Assembly: GCA_009746045.1 (NCBI GenBank)
Contig: RPFO01000156.1
Coordinates: 2,083,345-2,147,344, forward strand
Direction of reading: 5' to 3'
Length of the DNA: 64,000 nt
From: Mesostigma viride
Lineage: Eukaryota > Streptophyta > Mesostigmatophyceae > Mesostigmatales > Mesostigmataceae
Part shown: one piece after another, positions 1-11,100 of the stretch
Layout: each line of letters opens with the position of its first letter
Numbering within the stretch: position 1 is the first letter of the stretch
Translations under genes and position numbers: made by a program
The notes under the pieces: generated by a model
The model's database searches: none
What the model saw: the letters and a program-made list of their open reading frames with translations, nothing else
Told to the model about the DNA's origin: nothing

Positions 1-19
1 GGTTTGGGGTAGGTGGGTG

Positions 20-49
20 GGTATCTTGTAACACGCCGGTGGCCTGGTA
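20..49 (-). repeat. Echo of the CYP51 exon-1 edge in the intron
   Basis: On the minus strand this stretch reads CCAGGCCACCGGCGTGTTAC, followed by AAGATACCC. The true exon/intron edge about 65 bp away reads CCAGGTCACCGGTACGTACC, followed by AAGATAACCC. The copy therefore spans both exon end and intron start, but the GT donor is degraded. It is one of the exon-edge echoes described in the findings. Confidence 0.6.
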
Positions 50-103
50 TCAATGATGGTACCATCGATTAGGGGAGGGGAGGGGGGTTATCTTGGTACG
101 TAC

Positions 104-953
104 CGGTGACCTGGTCGTCGGTGAGTGCGCGCCCATCCTTGTACCTCGCATCCATGAACGTCTGCAGCATGTCGTCCTCCTTGACGCCCTTGTCCCTGCG
201 TGCCTTGATCACGCCCGCAAACAGCTTGGACATGGCGACACGCGCGCGGTCGCGCCGGCGGTGGGCCTCGATCGGGAGGTAGGGCGCGATCACGCTGATG
301 GGGAGCATGCCCAGGTCCAGGTCGTGGAAGTAGCTCGCGACCTGCTCGAACATGTTCTCGCGCACCTCGCGCCCGAGCAGGCATCGGCTGGCGGTGAGGA
401 TGATGAGCTTGCTGAGCTCCTCCTTGAGATCGATCTCGCCTTCCTCGCCCCAGTTCTTGAAGTAGGCCTCGGCTTCCTGGACGAAGATGTCCACGTAGGA
501 CTTGAGGCGGGCCGACTTGAGGGACTCGGCGAAGAAGCGGAACTGCTCGGCGCGGGTCGCGTGGTCGACGTCGAAGACGACGCCCTTCCCGAACGTGGGC
601 ACGTTGAATTTGTAAACCTCCTCCTGGCTCATCTCCGAGTCGGGGGCCTTGAGGAAGTTGGAGATCACGTCTGGGCCCAGGAGGAAGGTGACATTGCGGT
701 GGAATATAGGCACCCGGAAAATCGACCCGTGCTTCTTGTACCCCTCGTGCATAAGGTAAATGGGGCCCTTGATAAATTTGAGGACGCCACCGATGACGGG
801 GAAGCATGCTAGCTTTGGAGGCAGTTTCTTCTTGCCAGACCCAGACAGGCCGAGAATAATGGCCACCACTAGCGATAGTGCCACTACCGCCCCCACTGCC
901 AAGACGGGCACGCCGATCCCCTTGTCTGCCGCATATGCAATGACGGCGTCCAT
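104..953 (-). CDS. CYP51: Sterol 14-alpha-demethylase (CYP51), first exon only
   Basis: This is the 5' exon of a CYP51 cytochrome P450, which removes the 14-alpha-methyl group of sterol precursors at the ER membrane. The chosen ATG is at 953-951; the frame extends upstream only through a non-ATG codon. The exon encodes about 283 residues: a hydrophobic ER anchor at roughly residues 6-32, a Lys/Pro hinge (KKKLPPK), and the CYP51-type B-C region reading FGKGVVFDVDHATRAEQFRF. It then continues through conserved helices (LIILTASRCLLGREVR, GMLPISVIAPYLPIEAHRRR) and stops at ALTDDQVTG, just before helix I. The donor GTACGT begins at 103. Full-length CYP51 is about 480-500 residues, so helix I, ExxR and the haem cysteine lie beyond the left edge of the window. 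The match is closest to plant CYP51s from memory. It is divergently arranged with the P4H gene. Confidence 0.93.
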
Positions 954-1614
954 GATGTTGCCACAAACCGGGCGAGCCAAGCCCGCGGAGCAGTGCTACT
1001 GACCTCGCACGACCAAGGATATAAGAGTGCCGGCTGTAGACACTACGTCGCCATGCTCGCGGGCATAGGTCACGCCGTTAGCAAGTGGAAGGGAGTCCAG
1101 CCCGCCACATCGGGCGGTTATTTGTATTTTGGCAGAGCGGAGAGTGGAATCTGTCACAGTTGGCGGGTTCAGGGGGGGGCCGTCAGGCGTTCTGGTCCCC
1201 ATGCAACGCCAGCTCCTGCGCCAGCGCGCAGATCCTGACGCTGGCATCACGCGATCCAGTATCCACCAGGCGCCCGTGTCCAGCGCGCAAGTAAGGAGAC
1301 TTGTGGGCGCGCCTCGTCACCGGTTCAGAACGGGCTCGGGCGGAACCTCGGCCGCAAATTACTGGCGACCACGTGAGGCATGACGCTCCGACGTCCTGGT
1401 GACGCGCCACCTGGACAATTCACGGCATACTCGTGACGACGTGCAGAATCCAATGACGTCCGATGACGCCAGCCACGAGGGTTGGATATGGCCATGGACG
1501 CCAGCAAAGATAACGCGAGTTTTGTAAGCGGTATGAAGTCATAAAACGCACGGTGCAGCCGACGAAGAAACGTGGAATGTAAATACAGGCTCATTACACG
1601 ACATCTTGTGAATA
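954..1614. promoter_or_regulatory. Divergent intergenic region between CYP51 and P4H
   Basis: A 661-bp spacer separates the start codons of two head-to-head genes, so it should hold both promoters and 5' UTRs. No clear TATA box or other core element could be assigned. Short open frames here are fragmentary and show no family resemblance. Its position alone supports the call. Confidence 0.5.
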
Positions 1615-2661
1615 ATGGTGGAAGTTTTAGAAAAGGAACGAGGACTGACCGACTCGATGTTGTTGGCGCTGTTTGGCCTTTTTTTTCTGTTTCCCGGTGC
1701 CCTGGGCCTGGACCTTCCAAGTACTAGGGACCGCAGCTTGCCGGGATGGCTTGGAGAAACCAATTTAGGGAATCCTACCCTCCTTCGGGGTGGCGATGAA
1801 GCCCTGGTCCAACTTCCAGGATTGCTGCCCCCAGGTGCCTGGATAGAAGTGGTGGGATGGACACCTAGGGCTTGGCTGATACACAATTTCTACTCCGATG
1901 CGGAATGCGAAGCAATTAAAAATTACGCGCTCCCACGCCTCGAGCGGAGCCAAGTCGTCGGGGATGGAAATAGCGACAGTGGACGAGTTGATGACATTCG
2001 CACCTCCTCGGGAATGTTCATATACCCTAAGCAGTCACCCGTAGTAGATGCTGCTTTGGAGCGACTCTCCAAGATAGTGATGCTGCCCACGGCCAACATG
2101 GAGGCCATGCAGGTCTTGCGATACGGTGTCGGGCAAAGTTATAGATCCCACGAAGACACGTTCCCGGTGCATATGCTTGACAGCGCCGGGCAGAGAACCG
2201 TTACTGCCCTTGGCTTCCTCAACACACCCGAAGAGGGAGGCGAGACCATTTTCTCCCGGGTACCCCCCGCGCCTCACCAGAAAGGCCCCGAATGGTCCGA
2301 GTGTGGACAGAAGGGGCTTGGCGTGAAGCCGAAGAAAGGGAACATCCTGATCTTCCACGACCTGCTTCCAGATGGACGGACGGACCTGAACAGCACACAC
2401 TATGCGTGCCCTGTCATCAAGGGAGAGAAGTGGAGCGCGCCCATCTGGGTCCACACAAACAATTTCCAAACCAGGCACAAGCTGCGCAGGGGGCCGCCCT
2501 GCCAGGACCAGGACGGTGGGTGCGAGGGCTGGGCCAAATCGGGGGAGTGTGTCAATAATCCCAGCTTCATGGTAGGGGTGGATGATCCAGGGTCATGCGT
2601 CACCAGCTGCCTGAACGCAGACCCCAACTCGGTGCCCCTTGATGTCAAAATGAAATGCTAG
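1615..2661 (+). CDS. Prolyl 4-hydroxylase with C-terminal ShKT domain
   Basis: An intact intronless frame encodes 348 residues of a 2-oxoglutarate/Fe(II)-dependent prolyl 4-hydroxylase, which would hydroxylate proline in secretory or cell-wall proteins in the ER/Golgi. Iron ligands fit H179 and D181 (SHED) and H262 (THYACP), with K272 (GEKW) as the 2-oxoglutarate-binding lysine. The GGETIFSR segment at 208-215 is typical of the family. The last 53 residues form a six-cysteine ShKT-like module (C296, C303, C312, C328, C332, C348, with GEC and SC spacing), known as a C-terminal extension of algal and plant P4Hs. A hydrophobic signal or anchor sequence begins at M15 (MLLALFGLFFLFPGALG), so translation may start at 1657 rather than 1615. 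It stands out as intronless among very intron-rich neighbours, which might mean origin by retroposition. Confidence 0.93.
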   Translation: MVEVLEKERGLTDSMLLALFGLFFLFPGALGLDLPSTRDRSLPGWLGETNLGNPTLLRGGDEALVQLPGLLPPGAWIEVVGWTPRAWLIHNFYSDAECEAIKNYALPRLERSQVVGDGNSDSGRVDDIRTSSGMFIYPKQSPVVDAALERLSKIVMLPTANMEAMQVLRYGVGQSYRSHEDTFPVHMLDSAGQRTVTALGFLNTPEEGGETIFSRVPPAPHQKGPEWSECGQKGLGVKPKKGNILIFHDLLPDGRTDLNSTHYACPVIKGEKWSAPIWVHTNNFQTRHKLRRGPPCQDQDGGCEGWAKSGECVNNPSFMVGVDDPGSCVTSCLNADPNSVPLDVKMKC

Positions 2662-3466
2662 CCACAGCAAGTCGGTAGCAGATGTGGAGGAAGCCAGCTG
2701 GCTTGGTGCTGGCCTCAAGTGGCTACATCATGCTGGCTGGGTCATTCTCATTCGCCATTCCCTACTCTAGTGCCATTCCCTACTACTGCAGCACAGTCAC
2801 GGCTGGCCATCGGCACCTGCATGTGCTCAGTGTAAGCAAGTACATCCGTGGACATGCCATTTATTATGTCCAGTCCACCAAGGGCGGGGACAACTCTCCA
2901 TCACGAGGCCCATTGCCTTCTTATTTATTTTAGTAGTAGTACTTTTGTACAAAACTATTTATTTGATTTAAAATGCCAAAGCGTGTGTCTTCCTGATCTT
3001 TCTGAATTGCCGTTGCCAGTCGGTGAAAAATGGCTCCGAATCGAATTGAATTCGGAGTTGGAAAGAGGCATGGTGAAATTAAATAAGAAGTATACCTCCA
3101 GCTCGATATCTGTGATTGGAATGGTAGTGCATTGGTGGTACTGCTCGACGATATTGGACGGAATTCCCGGTCAGGGATACGGATATTGCATCTCACGTTA
3201 CATGGAAAAAGGGCGCGGGCAACGCGGCGCCGAATGGCCTCGGGGGATGTGTCGTTGTTTGCACTGCTGGATCTGCATCTATACGGCATTCGTGGGTTGT
3301 TTGAAACCCAGTCGCTGAGATTTGACGGAGAAGTCGAATATATCAATATATAAGTGATCATTTTTCGATTGCTCGGTGCGGACTATAGTTCTAAGTAGCT
3401 AACTTGGGTCGCATGCGAGTTTGAATTGAATTGAATTGAATTGAATTGAAGTCGGTCTTGTGGTAG
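2662..3466. other. P4H 3' flank and intergenic sequence
   Basis: AT-richer non-coding sequence follows the P4H stop. I see no convincing gene. A (TTGAA)n microsatellite lies at 3422-3451, immediately before the first LINE fragment. Confidence 0.5.
3422..3451. repeat. (TTGAA)6 microsatellite
   Basis: Six perfect tandem TTGAA units. The same pentamer in the other orientation (AATTC) forms the 3' tails of LINE fragments near 31220-31233 and 32867-32891, so this may be the tail of a reversed, otherwise lost copy or an insertion target. Confidence 0.8.
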
Positions 3467-4945
3467 TTGCCAGCCGCTCATGAGGAATGTTCCAATTCAA
3501 ATAAAGACAGCCATGTGAACATACTCGCCCCAAGCTTCAACGCTTCGCCCTCTGCTCCCTTGTTGGACGCTCCGAATCCGAGATCTGGGCTTCCCCACCG
3601 CCCCCCCCCACCTTCCCCACCGAAGCCACCATCCGCACCCTCCTCAAGGAAGCTTTCGAGCAGCACGTGACCCCTCTTGCCGCAGATGTGGCGGCACTTG
3701 GCGGCACGCTGGCTGCTGAGCTTCCCACCATCCCCACCGCCACCGCCACCCTCCTCGCCTCCACCTCCCCCCCCCCTCCGTCTCCACCGACTCCATCACC
3801 GCCCAGCTCCGCGACATCGACCAGCGCCTCAAGGATAATGCAATCGCTATCGAGGTCTTGCAGAACACAGCAGGCCTCACCGCCCAGGCAGTGAAGGACA
3901 TTGCCGCCAAGCCAGCCCCGGCTGGCCTGGCCGGCGATGCTCCTCCCATCACGACCTGGGCGGACATGCTTAAGCAACATACCACCTCCACCACCTCCGC
4001 CGTCGCAGCCCAGCTCCAGCGGCAGACGCTTGACCTCCGCGAGGAGGCCGAGCTCGCCAAGCGCAGCCTCAACGTCATTGTCAAGAATCTCAAGATGGAG
4101 GAAGGTGAGAATTCCGAGAAGCTTGCGCGTGCTTTTGAGAGAGAAATCCTTGATCGCATGGGCCTTACTGGTGAGATCGAGCTGGCCGCCCACCGCCTTC
4201 CCCGCGCGCGGGGTAAGGCCGGGCCGCCCCCGCTCCTTCTCACCTTTAAGACCCCGGCGGACAAGATTTCTTTTCTCAGACGCCGCAAGCGGCTCGAGAA
4301 GACTCTCTTCACCCTTGACGACGACTTGACCCTGGCACAGCAACAACGGCGACGGGAGCTATGGCCGACCTACCTCCAGCTCCGGCAGACCAAGGCGGGC
4401 CAGCCGGTGTACTGGAAGGGGGCGGCCATCTACGTCGGCCACAAGCCCTGGCAAGCGACCCCCTCGACCACCGCGGCCCCAGCAACTCCAGCCCCCGCCT
4501 AGGGGAATACAGCAGTAGTGTAGAATAGTTAGACAGTGGCCTTGTACATGCCCGCCTACTACAGGCACTATACCAGCTGAGGCCTAGCCTTTTTACTCAT
4601 GTACATGTGTGCCTATGATGAGCCACACTCCAGACGATGCCTAGTTTTATTTAGTAATGCTGTGCCCATGCAGAGGGCTGCTCTCTGCTGAGATGCCACG
4701 CTCTAGTTTCTGTATAGCCATGATGATCTTCCCCCTCACAGGCATGCTCCCCCCCTCACCCGGGCATAGCGTGATAGACCATGAGGGTGCGGGTGCCCTG
4801 GTGCACCTAGAGCAGGGGTAGCTTACATTCCCACCCTTGCATGAAGTAGCCTAGAATGTATTAAAAGCCATATGCCCCTTCTCAGGGCTATGTGCTACAT
4901 CTACTCCCAACGGAGTGATGTTGATAATTAATTAATTAATTAATG
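3467..4945 (+). mobile_element. Non-LTR (LINE-like) retrotransposon fragment, family A: ORF1 plus 3' UTR and tail
   Basis: The element contains an ORF1-type coding region (to 4502), then a 3' UTR of about 420 bp that recurs, in whole or part, at 30040-30458, 31241-31541, 32436-32891 and in diverged form at 34380-34695. It ends with the conserved motif ACTCCCAACGGAGTGATG followed by a TTAA-type microsatellite tail (4926-4944). No endonuclease or reverse transcriptase is present here. A simple-repeat tail rather than LTRs indicates a non-LTR element. It lies in the tail-to-tail spacer between P4H and the minus-strand repeat-protein gene. The 5' boundary is approximate. Confidence 0.75.
3580..4502 (+). 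pseudogene. LINE ORF1 (RNA-binding, RRM/L1-ORF1-like), frameshifted
   Basis: The frame ending at TAG 4500-4502 holds a helical region (SITAQLRDIDQRLKDNAIAI) and then the ORF1 core: SLNVIVKNLKMEE, ILDRMGLTGEIELAAHRLPR, PPLLLTFKTPADKISFLRRR, FTLDDDLTLAQQQRRRELWP and a final YWKGAAIYVGHKPW. This layout fits nucleic-acid-binding ORF1 proteins of non-LTR elements. The upstream part (EATIRTLLKEAFEQHVTPLA) lies in another phase. The break falls at a run of ten C at about 3767-3776, which is one base short of keeping frame, so the copy looks dead unless that run is miscounted. Confidence 0.7.
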
Positions 4946-5103
4946 TGAACATGCCCATCAGTAAAGAAATAAAACACTTCCTTTCAATGTTTGCATTCAA
5001 AATAGATTACTCACAAAGTGTTTGTCTCTGTTTCTTTCCACATGGGCGGTGTCCAACACTGCCCGGGAAGGTTGCTTCCCATTGAAGCAACACATGCATG
5101 CCA

Positions 5104-8100
5104 TCAACTCTGCTTGGTCTTTCGTGATGCCAGGCTGCCTGGTGGGTTGTCTGTCCCTTGATGAGGGCGTCTCCCGAGCTTGCTGGCCTGCAGGCCCAGC
5201 ATATTTGCCAGCTTGGCATGCCCATGCAGCTGTCATGTCATTACGGGTTTAGATAAGCACAGGCACATGAGTCGGGGCTGTTAGGCGAATAAGAGGCTCT
5301 GTGCACATCACTCACTCATCATGTCCATGAAGCTCAATTCTGGTCTTCAAGGGTGAGATAAGCATTCCTAGATGAACCAGACGAAGACACTCTTGTCACT
5401 GTAGCTGCCAAAATATTAAGGGGGACAACTAAAAATAAATAAATATGCTTACTCCTGCTGATGAGCACCAAGCTGTCTATCAAACTGTAGCAACAACACT
5501 GTCCAACATATTTATGGATGCGCCTGCTGAGGATTTATTCCCATGTGACCCAGTCTATGTGTAAATTAAATTGACACAACCACTTCTTGTGTGAGCGTGT
5601 GGGGGGTGCCAAAGGGCGTCCCATTTACGGCACATCCGTTCCGCATGATGAGGAGAGGCCCATCCTCGAATGTGACCCTCGGTCACAGCACAGAGGTCTT
5701 CTAAAACGAACAGATAACAAATACCAAACGTGGAACGAATTCTGGATTCCTTGTAAGTGCATACGTAGGGAAAGACTGTCAGTAGATCAGAAACCACCAT
5801 CGATTACACAGCAACATGCCAATGAGATGCCTTGCCTGCCTATCTTGACTCCATTATGCAGGACGGAGAACTCCCAACATAACAAACCCTGGATAAAACA
5901 GGAAGAATAAAATAAGATGCAACTACTACCTTGACTACCCCCCTGCTAGCGGGGAAGGAATATTTGCCCAGCCCTCCATCCCACAGAAAAACGGTAAAGG
6001 GCTCTCTGGTGCTCCATGGTCCCTCAAGCGACGGTCTGTGCATACCTGCCCTCTTTGACTGCATAGTTCAGGTAAAGCTCTCGACCGTTACCTGACTCTC
6101 TACCTACCGTATAGCGAAATCCCAGGCAGTTTGAAATCCAATACCATACTCACAAACCTTCCACCAAAGTAAAGAAGTACTCCTCACCATGAATTATCAA
6201 CACCTCACTAGTTGCCTGCCTTGACCGCATCGTGCAGGTCGGACCCCTTATCAGCATCCAACCAGTAATCAAGCATCGCGAGGGTGTCCGATGCCTGGCC
6301 TACCTTGACCGCATAGCGCAGGTCGGACCTGCCGGCTTCCACCAGCTCCGATTGGGTGGGCATCCTGGCAGGGCGCGGCAGCAGACCCCTGGGGCACCCG
6401 CCCCCCTGGCCCTGCCGCTGCTCCAGGAACCGCTGGATCTCGAGTCCAACGTTCTTGGCGCTCCGCCAGTAACCGACCTGCGACCAGAAAAAGGGGCATC
6501 ACAATCATCCAGGAAATGGGCATCACCAATCATCCTAATCGTTTCGTCATGCATTGGCAAGTTGTGCACAAAAGAGCCATGGTGTCAAACCATCCATCCT
6601 TGGCGCTCCACTCCACCAACAGGCAATCCGAAAAAAGTTTGTGGGCGGTTGCATACTACCCAAGCCCCTTGTTGCCATGTTTCTCGCTAAATATTTTTTA
6701 CACACGCGCGCCATGCTACTGAATTTCAGGGATGTGCTAGTACCCAGCCTAGGAGACTGCGGGGCAGTTGGAACTAGACAACCATTAGTGGGCAGATGAT
6801 GCATGACTAGGCAGCCAGGGTGGCGAGCGTGGGTGGTATGAAATCAATAGCATGGGTGCAATGAAATGGATGGCCGACAAGGCTGCCAGCATCAGTAGAG
6901 ACCATCACAGTACTAGGTAGCGACACTGCAGCTCAGCGAATGGACGACGGGAAGATCATCCTAGCCAAGCTCAACTGTCAATACAAAACGAGCAACTTCT
7001 AAAGCAGTGGCCAACAAATGTGGTCAAGCACGCACTTGTGTGAAGGCCTATCAGGCAGCCAGCTTCCGTTGCTAGTCCCTTCATGTGTCCCTCACAGTCC
7101 CTGAGGTGCACGTGGTCTACTTCCATTTTCAGAAAGCTACCATGTTCCACTAGGGAGCCTACAAACCAAGCAGTGGAGCTACTGCAAACTGTTGCCTGGG
7201 GATTGTTGCAACGACGCCACTAACTTAACATCCTGTCCTCCACTGGCATACATCCATGTGTACTTGCTAGGGCCAATCAATGATAAATGAAATTGAAAAG
7301 GAAAAAACAGAAAATGTTTGAATAAACGGATGTCCGAGCACAAATAAGATGCACACCGGTCGGGGCCGTGCGGACGCCAGCGCCATCTGGCGGGCCACGC
7401 ACGCGATCCCCCCCCTGCGCTTGATCTCCTGCAGCAGCTCGCCGCGGTCATGCTCAATGAGCTCCGCCACCGTGGGGAAGCGGTCGCTGCTCGCGCCCGG
7501 CACGCACACAGGGTGCTGATGAATATGATTAAGCAGAACGTTACTAAACAAATAGCATGCTCATGGTGGCTCGTAGAGGTTTCTGGGTTAGTGCAAGGAA
7601 TGTTGTGCTCATATATGGCACACATAGGATTTTGCACATGGTACAGAATGGAACGTATAGATCATGTACTCACACGCAACGCGCGTGCGTGCTGCGCTTG
7701 CACACATATGCATAGGATATATCAAGGAGACAACCAGCGCATATATGTACCAATTGTGTTCGCGTTTGCGCATATATGAGTAGGGAATATAAATTGTGGG
7801 GTCACACACGACACGAAACCTACGGCTTCGCAAGGCAACCCCTTTCATGTCAGTGCAAGATCTGTTATAGCGCATGGCGCACAGGCCATGGTGTGAACTT
7901 TCACACGGAAAAAGGTCACATGTGTCATGCACCAACAGCAACTACGTGACCTAACCACCCAGACCTACCCTCCCCAGGGGGGGGAAGGGGGGGGGAGGGG
8001 GGGAAGGGGGGGGGAGGGGGGGGAAAGGGGTCAACTAGCACTTTTTGGCACCAGGGGCTTAAGGATTCGGAAATTGGCTCCTCATGCTGCACACCTGCCA

Positions 8101-11100
8101 CACATCCCACATGCAAGTGCACGAGGGAGCATCAAAGCGGGCAGGCTGCCCCCTCGCACACATTCCATGCAGCTGCTTGGGTTGGGTTCCCATGCATGTT
8201 GGGCAGCTGGTTGGGTTCCCATGCAAGGCTACATGGATGCAAGCTAGTGAGGTGTAAGCTAATGGGACGCAAGCTTCTTGTGCGCGGTGGGCATGGTCAA
8301 TAGAAACGCGATACTTGCTGGCGCATGTCACTGGTGCTACCCGGGAGCAACATGATTGTGGCCAGTTAGTGAAAGGTCAGGGAACAAAAAAATTAGTAAG
8401 AAAAACAATATATTATCAGAACGTTGGTGTGTCTTAAATGGCCTCTGCCCTCACTCCATTCTGCCACCTTAACTAACAGTATCTGCACTGGTTGTTACCA
8501 GTTAGTCATTATGGCCTCAGCCTTCATGACGTCCGCCACCTTATTTCTTCCTATCTGCACTAGTATGCTCTCATGGCCTCGGCCTTCATGACATCAGCCT
8601 CGGTCATTACTCCTAATCACACATCACGATAACATAGCCTCGGCCTTCATAACATCTGCCTCTGTCGTTACTCCTAATCACACATCACGATAACATGGCC
8701 TCGGCCTTCATCGCGTCCGCCACATTATTTATTCCTAGTCCTAATCCAAATCGCAATCCTAATCCTAATAAGATACTACGCGCTAGGTCTTACATGGCCT
8801 CGGCCTTCATCACATCCGCCACCTCCATCTCAAACGCGTCCTGCGTGAAGAGCGTGCGGCGCGGAGGGGGGCAGCGGCCCAGCGCCTTGCGCACGGCGTG
8901 GTAGCCGCCATGCGCGTTGATCTGCAGCAAAACAGACACATGCACTAGGGGCAATGGTCATTGATGCTTCGCGTGTTCCCTATTGGCATACTCCCTATCA
9001 GATGGCAGTCATGACCCACGGCCCATTTGCCCATGGCCCGTGCGCATTCATCTGCATCAAAACGGACCCATGCCACAACAGACAAAAATAGGCAGAGCAC
9101 CTGACATGCCACAACAGGCCACATGCCACAACGGGCAAAGGGGACGGAACACATGACAAGCCACAACACAGATGACATGCAACAACGGGCAAAAAGACGG
9201 AACACATCACCTGCCACTACGGACAAAAGGCACGTGGCGCCTCCTGGCTCATTCCCTAGGAGACAAGAAGGCGCAGAACACGCCACATGCCCCATGACAC
9301 GGCCACATCTGACACGACGGTGAAACGTTGTGCGTTTGATGCCACGACAAAAACAAGATCAATCTTTGTGGGGACAATGTCCTGAGTGCCATGTGGCATG
9401 CCGCATGAAGAGGGCCGTTTGCGCCGATGGGAAACATGTAAGAAGAACACATTCAATAAGAAAAGGGAAGTGGAATTCCTCACCAGGTCTGTTGTAGCGT
9501 TCAAAAAGACGCGCCGTGTGGTGAAGGCCAGACCGTCCCACGCGGCATATGGCCGTACATGCTGGAGAAAACAATTTTCTAATCCACATACATCCATCCT
9601 TATAAATTATAAGTCTAGATTATGGTCGTACATGCTGGCTGATTGATTTCTCTAATCCTTATCCATAAAGTCTAGATTATGGCCGTACATGCTGGCTTAT
9701 TGATTTCTCTAATCCTCATCTATCAAATCTAGACTATGGCCGTACATGCTGGCTAATTGATTTCTCTAATCCTCATCTATCAAATCTAGACTATGGCCGT
9801 ACATGCTGGCTAATTGATTTCTCTAATCTTTATCGATCAATTATAGATTATGGCCGTACATGCTGGCTAATCGGTTTCTCTAATCCTTATCCATCAAATC
9901 CAGACTATGGCCGTACATGCTGGCTAATTGATTTCTCTAATCCTCATCTATCAAATCTAGACTATGGCCGTACATGCTGGCTAATTGATTTCTCTAATAT
10001 TTATCGATCAAGTGTAGATTCTGGCGGTACATGCTGGATACAAGATTTCTCGAATCCATCCTTATCAATCACGCCCAGCTTAGCCTTTAACGGTGACGCA
10101 CCGCGTGGTGCAGATCAAATCGACCCGCGCTCTGGATACATGCGCGCGTGGGCAATATCGGCTTGCCGCCCAACATGGGCACGCTCCCCTCCGGTTCTCT
10201 GCTGCCCTCCGGCTCGTATTCACTGGCATCCGCCTCACCACCCCCGCCCTCCGAACCATCCTCCTCATCGTGGCTACTGGCACCGTCACTAGTGCTGCGG
10301 ACGCTGGTGGCACTGCTGCCATGGCCGCCGTGGTGATTGGTGACCCCGTGGCTATCGTGCAGCCAAGGCAGCGACCACGCAAAGGTCAACGTGGCGGTGT
10401 TGAAGAAGTACTTCTCTCCTGTCGGCGGCCGACGAGATCCGACCCACGGGCACGCCCAGGCAGTGGCAGAGGCGGCAGCAGCGGCAGCGGCAGAGGCAGA
10501 ATGCACAAGTGTCTTGAGCAGGAAGACCGGGACATGGGCTGGCAAGAAATGCAACTAGAAACCACAGCTGAATGTACTTTCAAAAGGGAGCTGTGTAAGC
10601 AACAGACAAGAAAGTCATCAAAGGTGCAAAGGGAGCTGTATAAGCAATAGATAAGAAACTCATCGGAGGTGCAAAGGGAGATGTGTAAGCAATAAATAAG
10701 AAACTCATCCGAGGTGCAAAGGGAGATGTGTAAGGAACAGATAAGAAACTCATCGGAGGTGCAAAGGGAGATGTGTGGAGAACAGATAATACTCATCAGA
10801 GGTGCAAAAGAACCACAAGCAGCACATGCCCCTGACCCCTACACGCACCCGTCTCGTCCTCTACGTGTTCTGTCCAGCATGCGCGGACGAACATGTCGAT
10901 CTCACGCTCCACGTTCTCCAAGTCATCCCTGCGACCGCGGGTTTAACAAACACTGGGAAGCGCCGCATTGTCACGAATGCGATGGAAACGATAGCCACTG
11001 CCACGAGGGATATTGTTGTCATAGCCCTCTACGACAACAGTTTAATGTGTAAAACACGCCGTCACAACGACAGTAGACTGAGAAGAATCATGGTTGTGCG

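Noticed and set aside
93-812. Long plus-strand open frame opposite CYP51
   Set aside because: It is the antisense shadow of the GC-rich CYP51 exon and has no family features of its own.
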